The notes beneath the pieces are model-generated. The model saw only the letters and a program-made list of their open reading frames with translations. It did not search any database and was not told the origin of the DNA. Position numbers and translations under genes: made by a program. This document shows positions 47,101 through 51,929 of a stretch of 64,000 bases of DNA, piece by piece (within the stretch, counting starts at the first letter, position 1; every line of letters begins with the position of its first letter). The stretch is taken from the NCBI GenBank assembly GCA_964019695.1, contig OZ026520.1:93438913-93502912 (forward strand), in the 5' to 3' direction. Source of the DNA: Loripinus fragilis (lineage: Eukaryota > Mollusca > Bivalvia > Lucinida > Lucinidae).

Positions 47101-50071
47101 ACTATCAAGTGTCTTACATTCTACCATCATTAGATATTTTTTGTTTCGGATTTACAGTGCAAAATGAAAATCAAACGTTTGACAAATTCTATAAATAGTA
47201 TGTGTTGCATATGTTATCAACACTAAATTAGGGGATAACTGTATTCAAAATTTTCATTTGGGGAGGTATATCGTCGGATATACGGTCGTTAAACATGATT
47301 TCCCAACGTATACTCGACGATATCTCTCTGTAAATTAAAGTTTTGAATATGGTTATCCCCATTCTAATGCACTTCTGCAGTGTCCACTCAAAATTGGAGC
47401 GATGCAAACCACAGAAAGCCGCACATAATCCAACAAAAGGTGACGTAATTAATGACGTCTAACTATTTCCAACAGTATATGGCAGGATAAACTGTCCCAA
47501 ATTTTTACATTATCCACTGAGACGTCGCGTTGCAAAATCAAGTGCATTAGAATAGTAATTACCTTCCGATGCAAATCGTGATGAAGGTGTCGCAGTAGTC
47601 CTGTGAAGGGGCGTTGATGCACGACGTGTTTCCTGTTAAATCACAGCACTTTCTTGGACCTTTAAAATCTGAACCATAATACGATGTACCTGTCGGGTTA
47701 TTAAACTGTAAAACTTGCAACTCTATATTTACTGACCCTGCATCGATCTGCAAGAAAAGCAATCTATCAAAACTTCTAAACATTATCATACTGTTTGAAG
47801 CTACAAATAAATGAATAATATATGTTTGTAAACAAAAAAGTAAGTGAGTATGACCAGGAAACACCACAATCACACACTGCATACCAACACACGGCACTGT
47901 GTGTACGAGCCACAGAACAATAAAAATCTTGAGGAATCTTTATCGCACAGAGAATACGTTGTCGGGAGCATGGTTCTTGTAGCTGTTGTCTGAGTGGTCA
48001 AAATGCTTTTTGGGTCTCAGGACCTTGTGAGTGGTCATTCAGTTAAAAGTCCGTATTAAACCACACCCCACCGCTAGGCCAGTAAGATGATGGGTATTGT
48101 TTGAAAAATGTTCTGTTGAAATTCACAGTTTCAGTTAATTGAGATTTGAGAACGCGGAAATTATTGAAAGAATGATAAAAATGTGTTAGGACTGGCGAGG
48201 AGCAAAAAAAATAATTAAAAAGTACCGACGCGGCTTCAGATTCACTCTGACAATAATTGAAACCTTCCTGAAAAAAAAACGTTAGCTCAATTCCGACTAA
48301 ATCCATGGCATTATTGGCAAGCAACAGGATCTGACGCCTAGCCGAATTGAGGAACGAATAATTTATCGTTAAAAACTTGAAGAATTCCGACAGAAATCCC
48401 AAAAATCAACTCAGATTTCATGATGCCAAAATGCATGTCGCACATCGAATATTGGAATATTACCATGCATTTCATTTTTTCAACCACCCTGATTTGGTTC
48501 TTAAACAATTTGAGGCATATTGGGTAAAGCTAAAGTAATTGTCGATGCCTAACTGAATGAATTTTTCGCTAAGGTGAACCAATGACGTTATCAAGATAAA
48601 AGAAAGTTGCGTTAGAACTTTGGCTCAGTATATATTCAGGGTAACCTTACTCTACCTACTTTTGCTGATTTAACTCTATAGCACTCAGACTCCTTGGAGT
48701 ATTGATCAGTCTGAGTGCTATATGGTTAAAGCATCAATTGCTCATGGTTAACTTGGTGTAAAATATCATATATGAGCCGTGGCATGAGATTTCCAACAAT
48801 GTGGCATTTTGACAAGTGTAGACTCGGACGAGCCTCTGCAGCCTCCTTTTAAGCTTAGAAACTACAAATGATGTTCAATCAGTAGCTTAACAATCATAGA
48901 ATACTCAAGCGTCTAGCAAAGACTCTGATCAGACTGCGCGTATGCGCAGGCTGATCTGAGGCTTTGCTGGTCGCACATACCACATTGTTGGAAATCTCAT
49001 GCACTGGCTCATATTGGACCTAGTGGATAAAATGCTTAATGTTACAATGCCTGCCAAATATTCAGACAGTTCTGGAGAAAACATGTTTACCCAGACCGAA
49101 CTGTTCCTAGAGTAGTTTGATCAGTGTCCTCAACATAAAACAAGGAACTATGAGCAGGAAAATAATAATACGTTAAAATGATGCATTGTCGACCGAAAGT
49201 TGATTTTACAGTATTTACGTACAGATAAATATCATTAAAATCATTTGATTCACCCTTTTGTAGTCGTGCTTATTTTGAAATTATCCAGTTTTTTCTCACT
49301 CTGTGATAAACACCAAATACTACCTTATAAGTAACTACTAAATGTAGGGTTTTCAGCCTCAGCCAGTTTGTCTAATTTCTCCAAATTTCTCGATGGCATG
49401 AACATCTAATACGTGATTTCAGCTTTCTACTGAGCAGTTAGTATTCATCACTCTTGCACTTTGTAACAGACCAGAAAAGAACAGATCAGAAATTTTATTT
49501 AGCAATTGTTTTTCAATGTCCGCCATGGTCAAAGCAATCCAATATTAACCCTTAATGCGCCAATTGCAACAAAAGTCGTCTGCTTTTCTCGTCTGCTGAA
49601 ATGTTTAAGAAGCCTCTATGACAAACAGTGTGGACCCAGATCAGACTGCTCCTATAGGAGCAGATTGTTCTGGGTCCACACTGTTTGCTTCTATACTTAA
49701 TTCGTCAGTAATGTTAGGCAATTATTTGCAGCAGACGACTTCAGCAGACGATATTTACACATGCATTTTTTTCTTGGCGCTTTAAGGGTTAAGCATAGTA
49801 GTTTATTTTTACTATTGTACATCTTACAAAGTAAAGCCAGCAAAATAATTGTGTCTTTATCTGCGTCCATGTGTATGTGTAAGCAGTAGAGGCTCTAGCG
49901 AGTTAGCGTATTTGCCCGTTTAGACTGCATCGACAATTCTTGTCAACCATTGGTTATGAGATATGAGTGCACGTTTTTTTATTGTGGTTGTCCTTATAAT
50001 CTGCTAAAATGGACTAAAAGAAATACCTTAACTAGAAGCATAAGCAAACCAATAAGCGGAAGAAAATCCAT
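14960..50071 (-). CDS. Notch-ligand-like membrane protein with repeated MNNL/DSL-like modules and about 22 EGF repeats (17-exon model)
   Basis: Exons in coding order: 50071-50027, 47747-47563, 45746-45617, 44015-43864, 43412-43279, 41693-41552, 39457-39298, 37129-37008, 35216-35054, 32614-32481, 29055-28937, 27348-26954, 24583-24079, 22645-20408, 17581-17523, 16832-16738, 15071-14960. They sum to 4,890 nt, an unbroken 1,629-aa frame plus stop. The protein has a signal peptide, an MNNL-like plus DSL-like unit, a second MNNL-like exon pair, a third MNNL-like plus DSL unit, EGF repeats from residue about 500 to 1420, a Ser/Thr-rich stalk, a transmembrane helix (about 1569-1591) and a short tail with NPLY (1616-1619). 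The overall plan is that of Delta/Jagged-type Notch ligands, which act at the cell surface by binding Notch, but the head is multiplied and the tail unusually short. Binding to Notch is inference. The least certain boundary is the start of exon 15. Confidence 0.8.
15604..16069 (+). repeat. Repeat B, longest copy (intron 16)
   Basis: About 470 bp, from GTAAGAAAGACAGCAGTGATC to the doubled TTCCAACAGGCTT. Its two parts match 3413-3675 and 5966-6213. Confidence 0.75.
16070..16737. other. Intron 16 remainder, nothing recognised
   Basis: AT-rich. No further coding segment in phase between exons 16 and 17. Confidence 0.45.
16738..16832 (-). CDS. Exon 16: transmembrane helix
   Basis: Acceptor TTTTACAG, donor CAG/GTGCGT, phase 0 to 2. 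Encodes SSSDFE and then a run of about 22 hydrophobic residues (IPLIACVAGIFIVAIVVIGI), the single membrane span. Confidence 0.85.
17095..17335. repeat. Repeat G copy (intron 15)
   Basis: Contains the near-palindrome GATAAAATGCAAGGCATGCC...GCATTTTATCTC, then TATCATATGACATAAA and a closing GACGTGACGTCATATGATAAA. The layout is the same as at 29375-29710. Confidence 0.65.
17400..17494. repeat. Repeat D fragment (piggyBac-like MITE end)
   Basis: Ends in ATTGGCGCTTTAAGGGTTAA, the same terminus as the full copies at 35440, 49545 and 62512. The other end is lost. Confidence 0.6.
17523..17581 (-). CDS. Exon 15: juxtamembrane segment (start uncertain)
   Basis: The donor AAG/GTAATT at 17523 is clear and its phase 0 matches exon 16. 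Using the acceptor TTTCTCTGAAG gives a 59-nt exon in the phase required by exon 14, encoding KLNSLFPCKHKEGK. A stronger acceptor (TTCTAG, exon 17523-17670) would add LKFRVFCDEKLIPSQAVEK. That longer version looks coding but is in the wrong phase for a direct join to exon 14, unless a further exon lies in between. Confidence 0.45.
18270..18905. repeat. Degenerate tandem repeat (intron 14)
   Basis: Two diverged units at about 290-bp spacing share AAAGGTCAAA(G/T)ATCATT, the CCAAACTTTGTGTGCGTTCTT block and GGTCATGCCCCAGGGGTGGG. A unit-like lead-in carries CAACTGTCTGTCCGTCTGTC. Confidence 0.65.
18938..19085 (+). repeat. Repeat E, 5' half (intron 14)
   Basis: Matches 36578-36715: TTTTTTCATGCTCAACTCAA, CATAAAAACTAAAATAC, CTTTAAGTCTCTCAGAT, AAATGCCAACAATT. 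The 3' half is missing. Confidence 0.65.
20062..20115. repeat. Repeat C internal fragment
   Basis: GACCAGCCTGCGCATCCGCG followed by CAGTCTGATCAGCGCCTTTG resembles the core of the GAGCCG-ended MITE. The termini are absent. Confidence 0.45.
20408..22645 (-). CDS. Exon 14: fifteen EGF repeats and Ser/Thr-rich stalk
   Basis: A single 2,238-nt exon, acceptor ATTCCAG, donor GAAG/GTATAC, phase 1 to 1. After finishing the exon 13 EGF it encodes fifteen EGF repeats, most opening D(I/V/L)(N/D)EC. Repeats 1-6 form three copies of a two-EGF unit: the first EGF reads LGHNPCAHN and the second carries a short LCxNG loop. The nucleotide period is 237. After the last EGF (CDSLYSGTHC) comes a Ser/Thr/Asn-rich stalk of about 130 residues with many N-x-S/T sites, probably heavily glycosylated. 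Confidence 0.92.
22646..24078. other. Intron 13, nothing recognised
   Basis: AT-rich and repeat-poor. No exon-like segment fits the phase-1 intron. Confidence 0.5.
24079..24583 (-). CDS. Exon 13: partial EGF plus four EGF repeats
   Basis: Acceptor TGTTCTAG, donor CTG/GTAATG, phase 0 to 1. It opens with VCGYHTVEHMNTTTG and RCICLEGWSGLDC, an EGF lacking its first cysteines. Then come calcium-binding EGF repeats starting DVNEC (three times) and DRNEC. The last is completed by exon 14 across a phase-1 intron. Confidence 0.88.
25285..25565. repeat. Two opposed repeat B pieces (intron 12)
   Basis: 25285-25478 is forward (ATCAGTAATCGGTACAATC, CCTGACCCTGGATACC). 25479-25565 is the reverse complement of the head (CTGGGTCAGGTGTGGTAC). 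Together they form an imperfect inverted repeat. Confidence 0.7.
25755..26330 (+). repeat. Repeat A, long copy (intron 12)
   Basis: Starts AAAGTAAGTGAGTATGATCAGG, passes through AAATACCACAATCACAAACC and ACCACCGCTTTAGAACGGAC, then TTTTTACTGGTACCAAATCT, and ends in the CCACGGTGGGTCCTGCTAC block. A reverse copy lies at 31780-32165. Confidence 0.7.
26562..26710 (-). pseudogene. Penelope-like element RT fragment, C-terminal (intron 12)
   Basis: Closely matches 5-140 at the left edge of the window, the stretch downstream of the RT core encoding YKYHKVRKAFSKFYHR-type sequence. Only about 150 bp remain. Confidence 0.65.
26954..27348 (-). CDS. Exon 12: three EGF repeats
   Basis: Acceptor TTCTCCAG, donor CTG/GTAAAT, phase 1 to 0. 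After GYAGPNC come three six-Cys EGF repeats opening DIDEC, DMDEC and DQDEC, which are calcium-binding type. The exon ends in CEVYLPQNHEL, which leads into a partial EGF in exon 13. Confidence 0.88.
27395..27655. repeat. Repeat H copy (intron 11)
   Basis: An imperfect palindrome around GACATCGCGAGGCTTGCCGA flanked by GAGAACGC and GCGTTCTC, followed by CACGTAATTTTTGATTTT, TTAGCGACGTCATT and CATCATGACCTGATAAAGG. Shared with 45930-46205. Confidence 0.7.
27706..27942 (-). mobile_element. Repeat C MITE, copy 1 (intron 11)
   Basis: About 237 bp with inverted ends GAGCYGCGACATGTGATTTC. Core contains GCGCAGACTGATCTGAGCC. Non-coding. Confidence 0.85.
28448..28636 (+). mobile_element. tRNA-headed SINE with target-site duplication (intron 11)
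   Basis: Starts GGGGCGCAGTGGCTCAGTGG with an A-box-like element, then GCTGGTTCGTCACTGC, a decayed B box. It has a 3' body and a tail of ATCAAACAAACAAA. The flanks AAGCAAAGATCA (28436-28447) and AAGCAATGATCA (28637-28648) differ by one base. Confidence 0.8.
28937..29055 (-). CDS. Exon 11: DSL-like domain 2
   Basis: Acceptor TTTTGTAG, donor AAG/GTAATG, phase 2 to 1. Encodes LDIEIMAWCSDKMSGIRC, then CRC, NHKC and SICAEG. The sixth Cys comes from the first residues of exon 12 (GYAGPNC), which completes the GY-x-G-x2-C ending. It aligns with exon 5 from L(D/E)-I/L-E. Confidence 0.75.
29375..29710. repeat. Repeat G copy (intron 10)
   Basis: Near-palindrome GATAAAATGCGAGGCTTGCC...GCATTTTATCTC, then TCATATGACATAAAG and a closing GACGCGACGTCATTTGATAA. 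Longer than the copy at 17095. Confidence 0.65.
29951..30167. mobile_element. Short inverted-repeat element with poly-C core (intron 10)
   Basis: Ends are CAGGCCCGTAGGAAG and the complement of CAGGGCCGTAGGAATAG. Between them are two TTACAGATTGGGGGGGCACA units and a long CCCCCC/GTG run (30076-30150). The terminus resembles hAT-type ends. I could not see a clean target duplication. Confidence 0.6.
30308..30543 (+). mobile_element. Repeat C MITE, copy 2 (intron 10)
   Basis: Starts GAGCCATGGCATGAGATTTC and ends in the inverted TGTTAGAAATCACATGTTGC. Core GACCAGCCTGCGCATACGCG. Confidence 0.85.
31511..31732 (+). mobile_element. Repeat C MITE, copy 3 (intron 10)
   Basis: Starts GAGCCGCAACATGAGATTTC and ends GGAAATCACATGTCGCGGCTC. 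Short internal deletion near the 3' end. Confidence 0.85.
31780..32165 (-). repeat. Repeat A copy, reverse (intron 10)
   Basis: Reverse complement of the 25755-26330 blocks: GTTGGTGCCTGCTGGGCCCA, CCTCAAGTTGAGCC complement, ACCAGTAAATGCATTTAAG. Confidence 0.65.
32481..32614 (-). CDS. Exon 10: MNNL-DSL linker, module 3
   Basis: Acceptor TTTTCTAG, donor AAG/GTATAT, phase 0 to 2, the same as exon 4. No cysteines. Ends LFQFEFGKRR. Similarity to exon 4 is weak in sequence but exact in phase and position. Confidence 0.7.
32675..32825. repeat. Repeat F, degenerate copy (intron 9)
   Basis: AAAAGAACCATCTCAGCGAGACAG in the centre of an imperfect hairpin. Flanks AATATTTGTTTTGG and ACAAATGTTTTGGG correspond to the arms of copies at 57230 and 62342. 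Confidence 0.55.
32850..33180 (+). repeat. Repeat A copy (intron 9)
   Basis: AAGTAAGCGAGTATGATCAG, AAATACCACAATTACACACTG, ACCACCGCCTTAGAACGGAG, then TGCATTTTACTGGTACC. Confidence 0.7.
33340..34250. repeat. Tandemly duplicated repeat block, about 293-bp period (intron 9)
   Basis: ACAGTAAAACCTRTATAAAA occurs at 33457 and 33750, and CCAATCCATGATA at 33384, 33677 and 33969. Each unit holds a shorter inverted pair beginning ACAGTAAAACCT and ending in GTGGCCGCTTAT...TTTACTGT. The left and right edges carry repeat A-like heads. Confidence 0.65.
34350..34845 (+). repeat. Repeat E interrupted by repeat B (intron 9)
   Basis: Repeat E runs GACCCGAGGTTATAAAA ... AGTTTTATAACCTCGGGGCC. A 36-bp repeat B head sits at 34369-34404 and a fuller repeat B at 34493-34713, splitting CTTTAAGTCTCTCAGAT. 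Compare the uninterrupted copy at 36557-36797. Confidence 0.75.
35054..35216 (-). CDS. Exon 9: MNNL-like module 3, second half
   Basis: Acceptor ATTTCAG, donor CCG/GTAACT, phase 2 to 0. One Cys near the start (SENRCESA), then a Ser/Thr/Asn-rich segment with one N-glycosylation site (NNT). Confidence 0.7.
35440..35674. mobile_element. Repeat D, piggyBac-like MITE, copy 1 (intron 8)
   Basis: TTAA-flanked. Inverted ends TTAACCCTTTATGCGCCAA and TTGGCGCTTTAAGGGTTAA. A central palindrome is built on CAGACTGC(A/T)CCTATAGGAGCAGTCTG. Confidence 0.85.
36000..36470. repeat. Composite repeat A region (intron 8)
   Basis: Contains TGCATGATCAAGAAATACCA, TTAGATTGGACAGCAGCCTG and, from 36368, the GTGCTAGGGGCAGGAGAATT block shared with 14600-14725. 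Confidence 0.55.
36557..36797 (+). repeat. Repeat E, complete copy (intron 8)
   Basis: About 240 bp with inverted ends CCCGAGGTTATAAA and TTTATAACCTCGGG and an internal palindrome around GCCAACAATTGTTAGCATTT. A non-autonomous inverted-repeat element. Confidence 0.75.
37008..37129 (-). CDS. Exon 8: MNNL-like module 3, first half
   Basis: Acceptor TTGTAG, donor CAG/GTAAGT, phase 0 to 2. Encodes SVNTMVKIVGYQDP, RRC, then DCLVTFNVCFG. The closing C-x5-C-F-G resembles exon 2's C-x5-C-I-G. Confidence 0.75.
37388..37665 (+). repeat. Repeat B copy (intron 7)
   Basis: AAAGTAAGAAAGAGGGCAAAG through GATCAGGAATCGATAC to CACCGCCTGGGAACGGTCAG and TTTTACTGGAGGGC. Confidence 0.75.
37937..38250. repeat. Direct duplication of a 60-bp block, 252 bp apart (intron 7)
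   Basis: TTTCAGTTCTTTGGTCCAG...AAGAACATATTTGA occurs at 37937-37995 and again at 38189-38248 with few changes. Confidence 0.7.
38390..39006. mobile_element. TA-flanked inverted-repeat element, Tc1/mariner-like (intron 7)
   Basis: 617 bp. Left end CACTGCTCAAAATATTTAAA and right end CTAAATATTTGAGCAGTG are inverted, with TA at 38388-38389 and 39007-39008. No transposase frame, so it is non-autonomous. Confidence 0.8.
39298..39457 (-). CDS. Exon 7: MNNL-like module 2, second half
   Basis: Acceptor TTTTACAG, donor TTG/GTAAGA, phase 2 to 0, as in exons 3 and 9. One Cys lies early (KAQCDNTS), followed by LSHSLLIDSIAF. No linker or DSL exon follows. The phase goes directly to exon 8. Confidence 0.7.
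40780..41550 (-). repeat. Degenerate copies of the exon 6 3' end (intron 6)
   Basis: The exon 6 end and its downstream intron edge recur near 40796-40850, 40905-40960, 41010-41095 and 41463-41510. Minus-strand translations include SKVITIDICKVTDT and SKVIIIDMCNETDTK next to exon 6's SKVIMIDVCKVTDTK. The last two are weaker. They lie just downstream of the real exon. Confidence 0.7.
41110..41445. repeat. Repeat H-like palindromic element (intron 6)
   Basis: GTGTGAGGGTGGGATAGAAG is answered by CTGTCCCACCTTCACACG around CACAAGGCTTGCCGAGTGAT. Downstream are TGACGTTACTTGACGTC and a second pair, GATAAGATTTTCTATCCCAG. Confidence 0.6.
41552..41693 (-). CDS. Exon 6: MNNL-like module 2, first half; GC donor
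   Basis: Acceptor TTTACAG, phase 1 to 2. The only donor giving the right phase is AAAAG/GCAAGT, a GC-AG intron with an otherwise perfect donor consensus. It encodes FEVYKRLVLRYVGLRLC and then VIMIDVCKVTDTK. It ends in the same phase and with a similar 'C-x-x-(T/F)-K/G-R' junction as exons 2 and 8. Confidence 0.7.
41790..42650. mobile_element. hAT-like non-autonomous element with CCGGAACG-rich ends (intron 5)
   Basis: About 861 bp. Both ends are built of alternating GGAATGGACCGGAACGCACC units in inverted orientation, about 85 bp each. GGTTTTTG lies at 41782-41789 and 42651-42658, an 8-bp duplication as expected for hAT elements. The interior is AT-rich with no transposase frame. Confidence 0.8.
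43279..43412 (-). CDS. Exon 5: DSL-like domain 1
   Basis: Acceptor TATCACAG, donor CTG/GTGAGT, phase 2 to 1. Encodes LRVWCKPGLYGVNCEQPC and then DSYHSC and LLDTC. This matches the DSL signature C-x5-YG-x2-C-x3-C ... H-x-C ... C. The sixth Cys of DSL, normally in GW-x-G-x2-C, is not supplied by the next exon, so this copy looks truncated at its C-terminus. Confidence 0.8.
43465..43610. repeat. Repeat F, degenerate copy (intron 4)
   Basis: GGGCGTAAAATAGAGATTTT, then GCAACATATGTTTTGTTTAG and a closing GCACTCTAATC match the outer arms of copies at 56325 and 62342. The central hairpin is lost. Confidence 0.5.
43864..44015 (-). CDS. Exon 4: MNNL-DSL linker, module 1
   Basis: Acceptor TTTTCAG, donor GAG/GTAAGC, phase 0 to 2. 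Encodes STELIINISDNDN and then a helix-like DLIDDLKAIIRVV stretch. In Notch ligands a comparable strand (LxVEAWD type) lies between MNNL and DSL. No cysteines. Confidence 0.7.
44115..44160. repeat. (CT)n microsatellite (intron 3)
   Basis: About 21 CT units. Charged Arg/Glu reading frames across it are artefacts. Confidence 0.95.
44536..45540. repeat. Repeat with AAGTCTCCCAAACG-type head (intron 3)
   Basis: Opens with a short hairpin (AAGTCTCCCAAACGAAGTGG...GGGAGACTT). About 130-200-bp diverged units follow, each with 'GGGGATCTGAATGGTTTC' and 'ATGAAGT(T/G)AAC' blocks (near 44760, 44900, 45040, 45180). Non-coding. Confidence 0.55.
45617..45746 (-). CDS. Exon 3: MNNL-like module 1, second half
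   Basis: Acceptor GCTGCAG, donor ACG/GTAAGC, phase 2 to 0. One Cys (EGCTSQ) lies six residues in, followed by a PLINHNSY segment that resembles the 'tPvlG-NsF' part of MNNL. Confidence 0.75.
45930..46205. repeat. Repeat H copy (intron 2)
   Basis: GATATCACGAGGCTTGCCGA is flanked by inverted arms. ATTATGACGTAATAATCGAT, TTGACGACGTCATTC and GGTGACCTGATAAAGGC follow as in 27395-27655. Confidence 0.7.
46361..46379. repeat. Poly-G run (intron 2)
   Basis: Nineteen consecutive G at the plus-strand level. Length may be inaccurate in the assembly. Confidence 0.9.
47228..47545. repeat. Inverted-repeat element related to repeat H (intron 2)
   Basis: GGGGATAACTGTATTCAAAA and TTTTGAATATGGTTATCCCC pair around a palindromic core (TATATCGTCGGATATACGG). 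Downstream come GGTGACGTAATTAATGACGT and GAGACGTCGCGTTGCAAAAT. It ends just before exon 2's donor at 47562. Confidence 0.65.
47563..47747 (-). CDS. Exon 2: MNNL-like module 1, first half
   Basis: Acceptor CTTGCAG, donor AAG/GTAATT, phase 0 to 2. It encodes VNIELQVLQFNN, then KCCD, a second Cys, and DYCDTFITICIG. The pattern 'hydrophobic strand, paired Cys, CDTxxxxC' is that of the Notch-ligand N-terminal domain (Pfam MNNL). Confidence 0.8.
47838..47990 (+). repeat. Repeat A fragment (intron 1)
   Basis: AAAGTAAGTGAGTATGACCAGG and AAACACCACAATCACACACTG match repeat A heads at 25765 and 32850. Confidence 0.6.
48669..48728. repeat. Short hairpin element (intron 1)
   Basis: TTAACTCTATAGCACTCAGACT pairs with AGTCTGAGTGCTATATGGTTAA around a 16-bp loop. 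TTAA lies at both ends. Confidence 0.65.
48774..49010 (-). mobile_element. Repeat C MITE, copy 4 (intron 1)
   Basis: GAGCCGTGGCATGAGATTTC at one end, GAAATCTCATGCACTGGCTC at the other. Core GCGCAGGCTGATCTGAGGC. Confidence 0.85.
49545..49792. mobile_element. Repeat D, piggyBac-like MITE, copy 2 (intron 1)
   Basis: TTAACCCTTAATGCGCCAATT to CTTGGCGCTTTAAGGGTTAA, with the CAGACTGCTCCTATAGGAGC palindrome inside. Confidence 0.85.
50027..50071 (-). CDS. Exon 1: start codon and signal peptide
   Basis: ATG at 50071-50069 encodes MDFLPLIGLLMLLVK, a typical hydrophobic signal peptide, followed by the donor AAG/GTATTT in phase 0. The phase matches exon 2. Confidence 0.75.
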
Positions 50072-50854
50072 TGTTTTATGTACAGCGAGAGTGAACCACA
50101 CTTATCAACACAATCAAGAGTTTTAATCAAATAACAATGTGATAATAAAGATAGTGTCGGCCTAAATTTGAAGCTTCCAAGTACTTGTTAGATTACTATA
50201 CACGGTGTGCATGCGGTAAACTTTTTTCTAGAATGTGGAATGCATTTAGGCTCAAAGACATAGAAATTTTAGCAATAATACTGGTACCACTCATTATGAC
50301 TCTCTCCAGGGGTCATACTGGCCAGATCAAAAGCACAGTCATAATGAGGTAATTATGACTTCCCCACAGGGGCAATAAAGTGATCCAATGAAGGCATTAG
50401 GTAATTTATGATAAAATATTGATCTTTATCTTAGTGAAAGAAATTGTGTTGTATACAGGTAATTCCCCATTTGAGGCCCCTTCAATTTTGTGAGATACTG
50501 AAACTGTCCCTTATCAGTTTATCCTTTAATGATCTCTATTGGACAATAATATATGCCTTTAAATGAAATATGCGTGGTTTCTGCTTCCCTACCAACCCTA
50601 TTTTTACCCTACCCTTAACATTAAAATGGTCTTTGAAGAAAAAATACCTTAAATGGGAGGGTTTTTTTAGTTTTTGTCACCATTACCTCTAAACGTATTG
50701 TGTGATCCAGGGCAGAGACGACTTTGTACTGATAGTCCGCTGAGAAACAAACTGCCCAAAACCACTATGATAGAGTAGAGTGTAACATTAAGCTATGAGG
50801 CTATGGAATTATCAAAATTTACGAATGTTATAATACGTCTAAACGCATTAAACG
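50072..50854. other. 5' flank of the Notch-ligand-like gene
   Basis: Upstream of the ATG at 50071. No clear TATA box or CpG-rich promoter was recognised. The true 5' UTR exon could lie here or further right. Confidence 0.4.
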
Positions 50855-51267
<413 letters not shown>

Positions 51268-51320
51268 TTTATGTGAAACATGTCATATGGCATTTTGTAT
51301 TCGTTGGAAATCTAGTCAAG

Positions 51321-51564
51321 TTGGTGTAACGATTGTTCCCGAATATGGAGTAACACCAAAAACAACGAACTCCGATTGTGAGTCCCAAAATACTATTTAA
51401 TTACTATTCTAAACACGATGCTGGGCCCTAGTTATAATGGCGTCGTATCAACTATAGCTCTACTTAGCAACTGACGTTACGTAATACGCTATAACGTCGT
51501 TACGTCATGACGTTACACCAAAGTACGACAATAGTATCAACATTAACAAATCTCCTTCTGTCCA
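51321..51564 (-). repeat. 3' LTR of the BEL/Pao-like element (244 bp)
   Basis: Nearly identical to 53827-54069. Contains a cluster of cAMP-response-like motifs (TGACGTTACGTAA, TTACGTCATGACGT) at 51470-51515. Confidence 0.88.
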
Positions 51565-51578
51565 TTTTCCCCTCCTCT
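51565..51578 (-). other. Polypurine tract of the BEL/Pao-like element
   Basis: On the minus strand AGAGGAGGGGAAAA directly precedes the 3' LTR. Confidence 0.8.
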
Positions 51579-51929
51579 AAATGTTCATTTTGATAAAGCT
51601 GTGCCATGCTTTTGGTGTCAAAAACTATTACTTTCAAACGTAGTTTACACAGTGCTTAATGGCAACGTCCTTTTTTCAATTACACTATTGGGCGGATCCA
51701 GAGGGGCATTGCGCAAATGTAAATGATTCAAAAATGCTTAGATACATGTACCTATCGCGTTAAATTGTGAAAGCTTAACAACCCAGAGAAGTTTCTCTGA
51801 ATTATAAACTTAAAACTAATGTAGATTACCTTTTAAATACAGACTGGCATTCGATAGTTTACAAAGTTATACTATATCTGCAACTGCATAGTAAAACTCC
51901 GTTAGAGTTAACTCGAATTACACAAAAGT

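Noticed and set aside
48043..48402. 119-codon minus-strand frame in intron 1
   Set aside because: No recognisable domain, and its ends do not fit the exon phases. Possibly repeat-derived.
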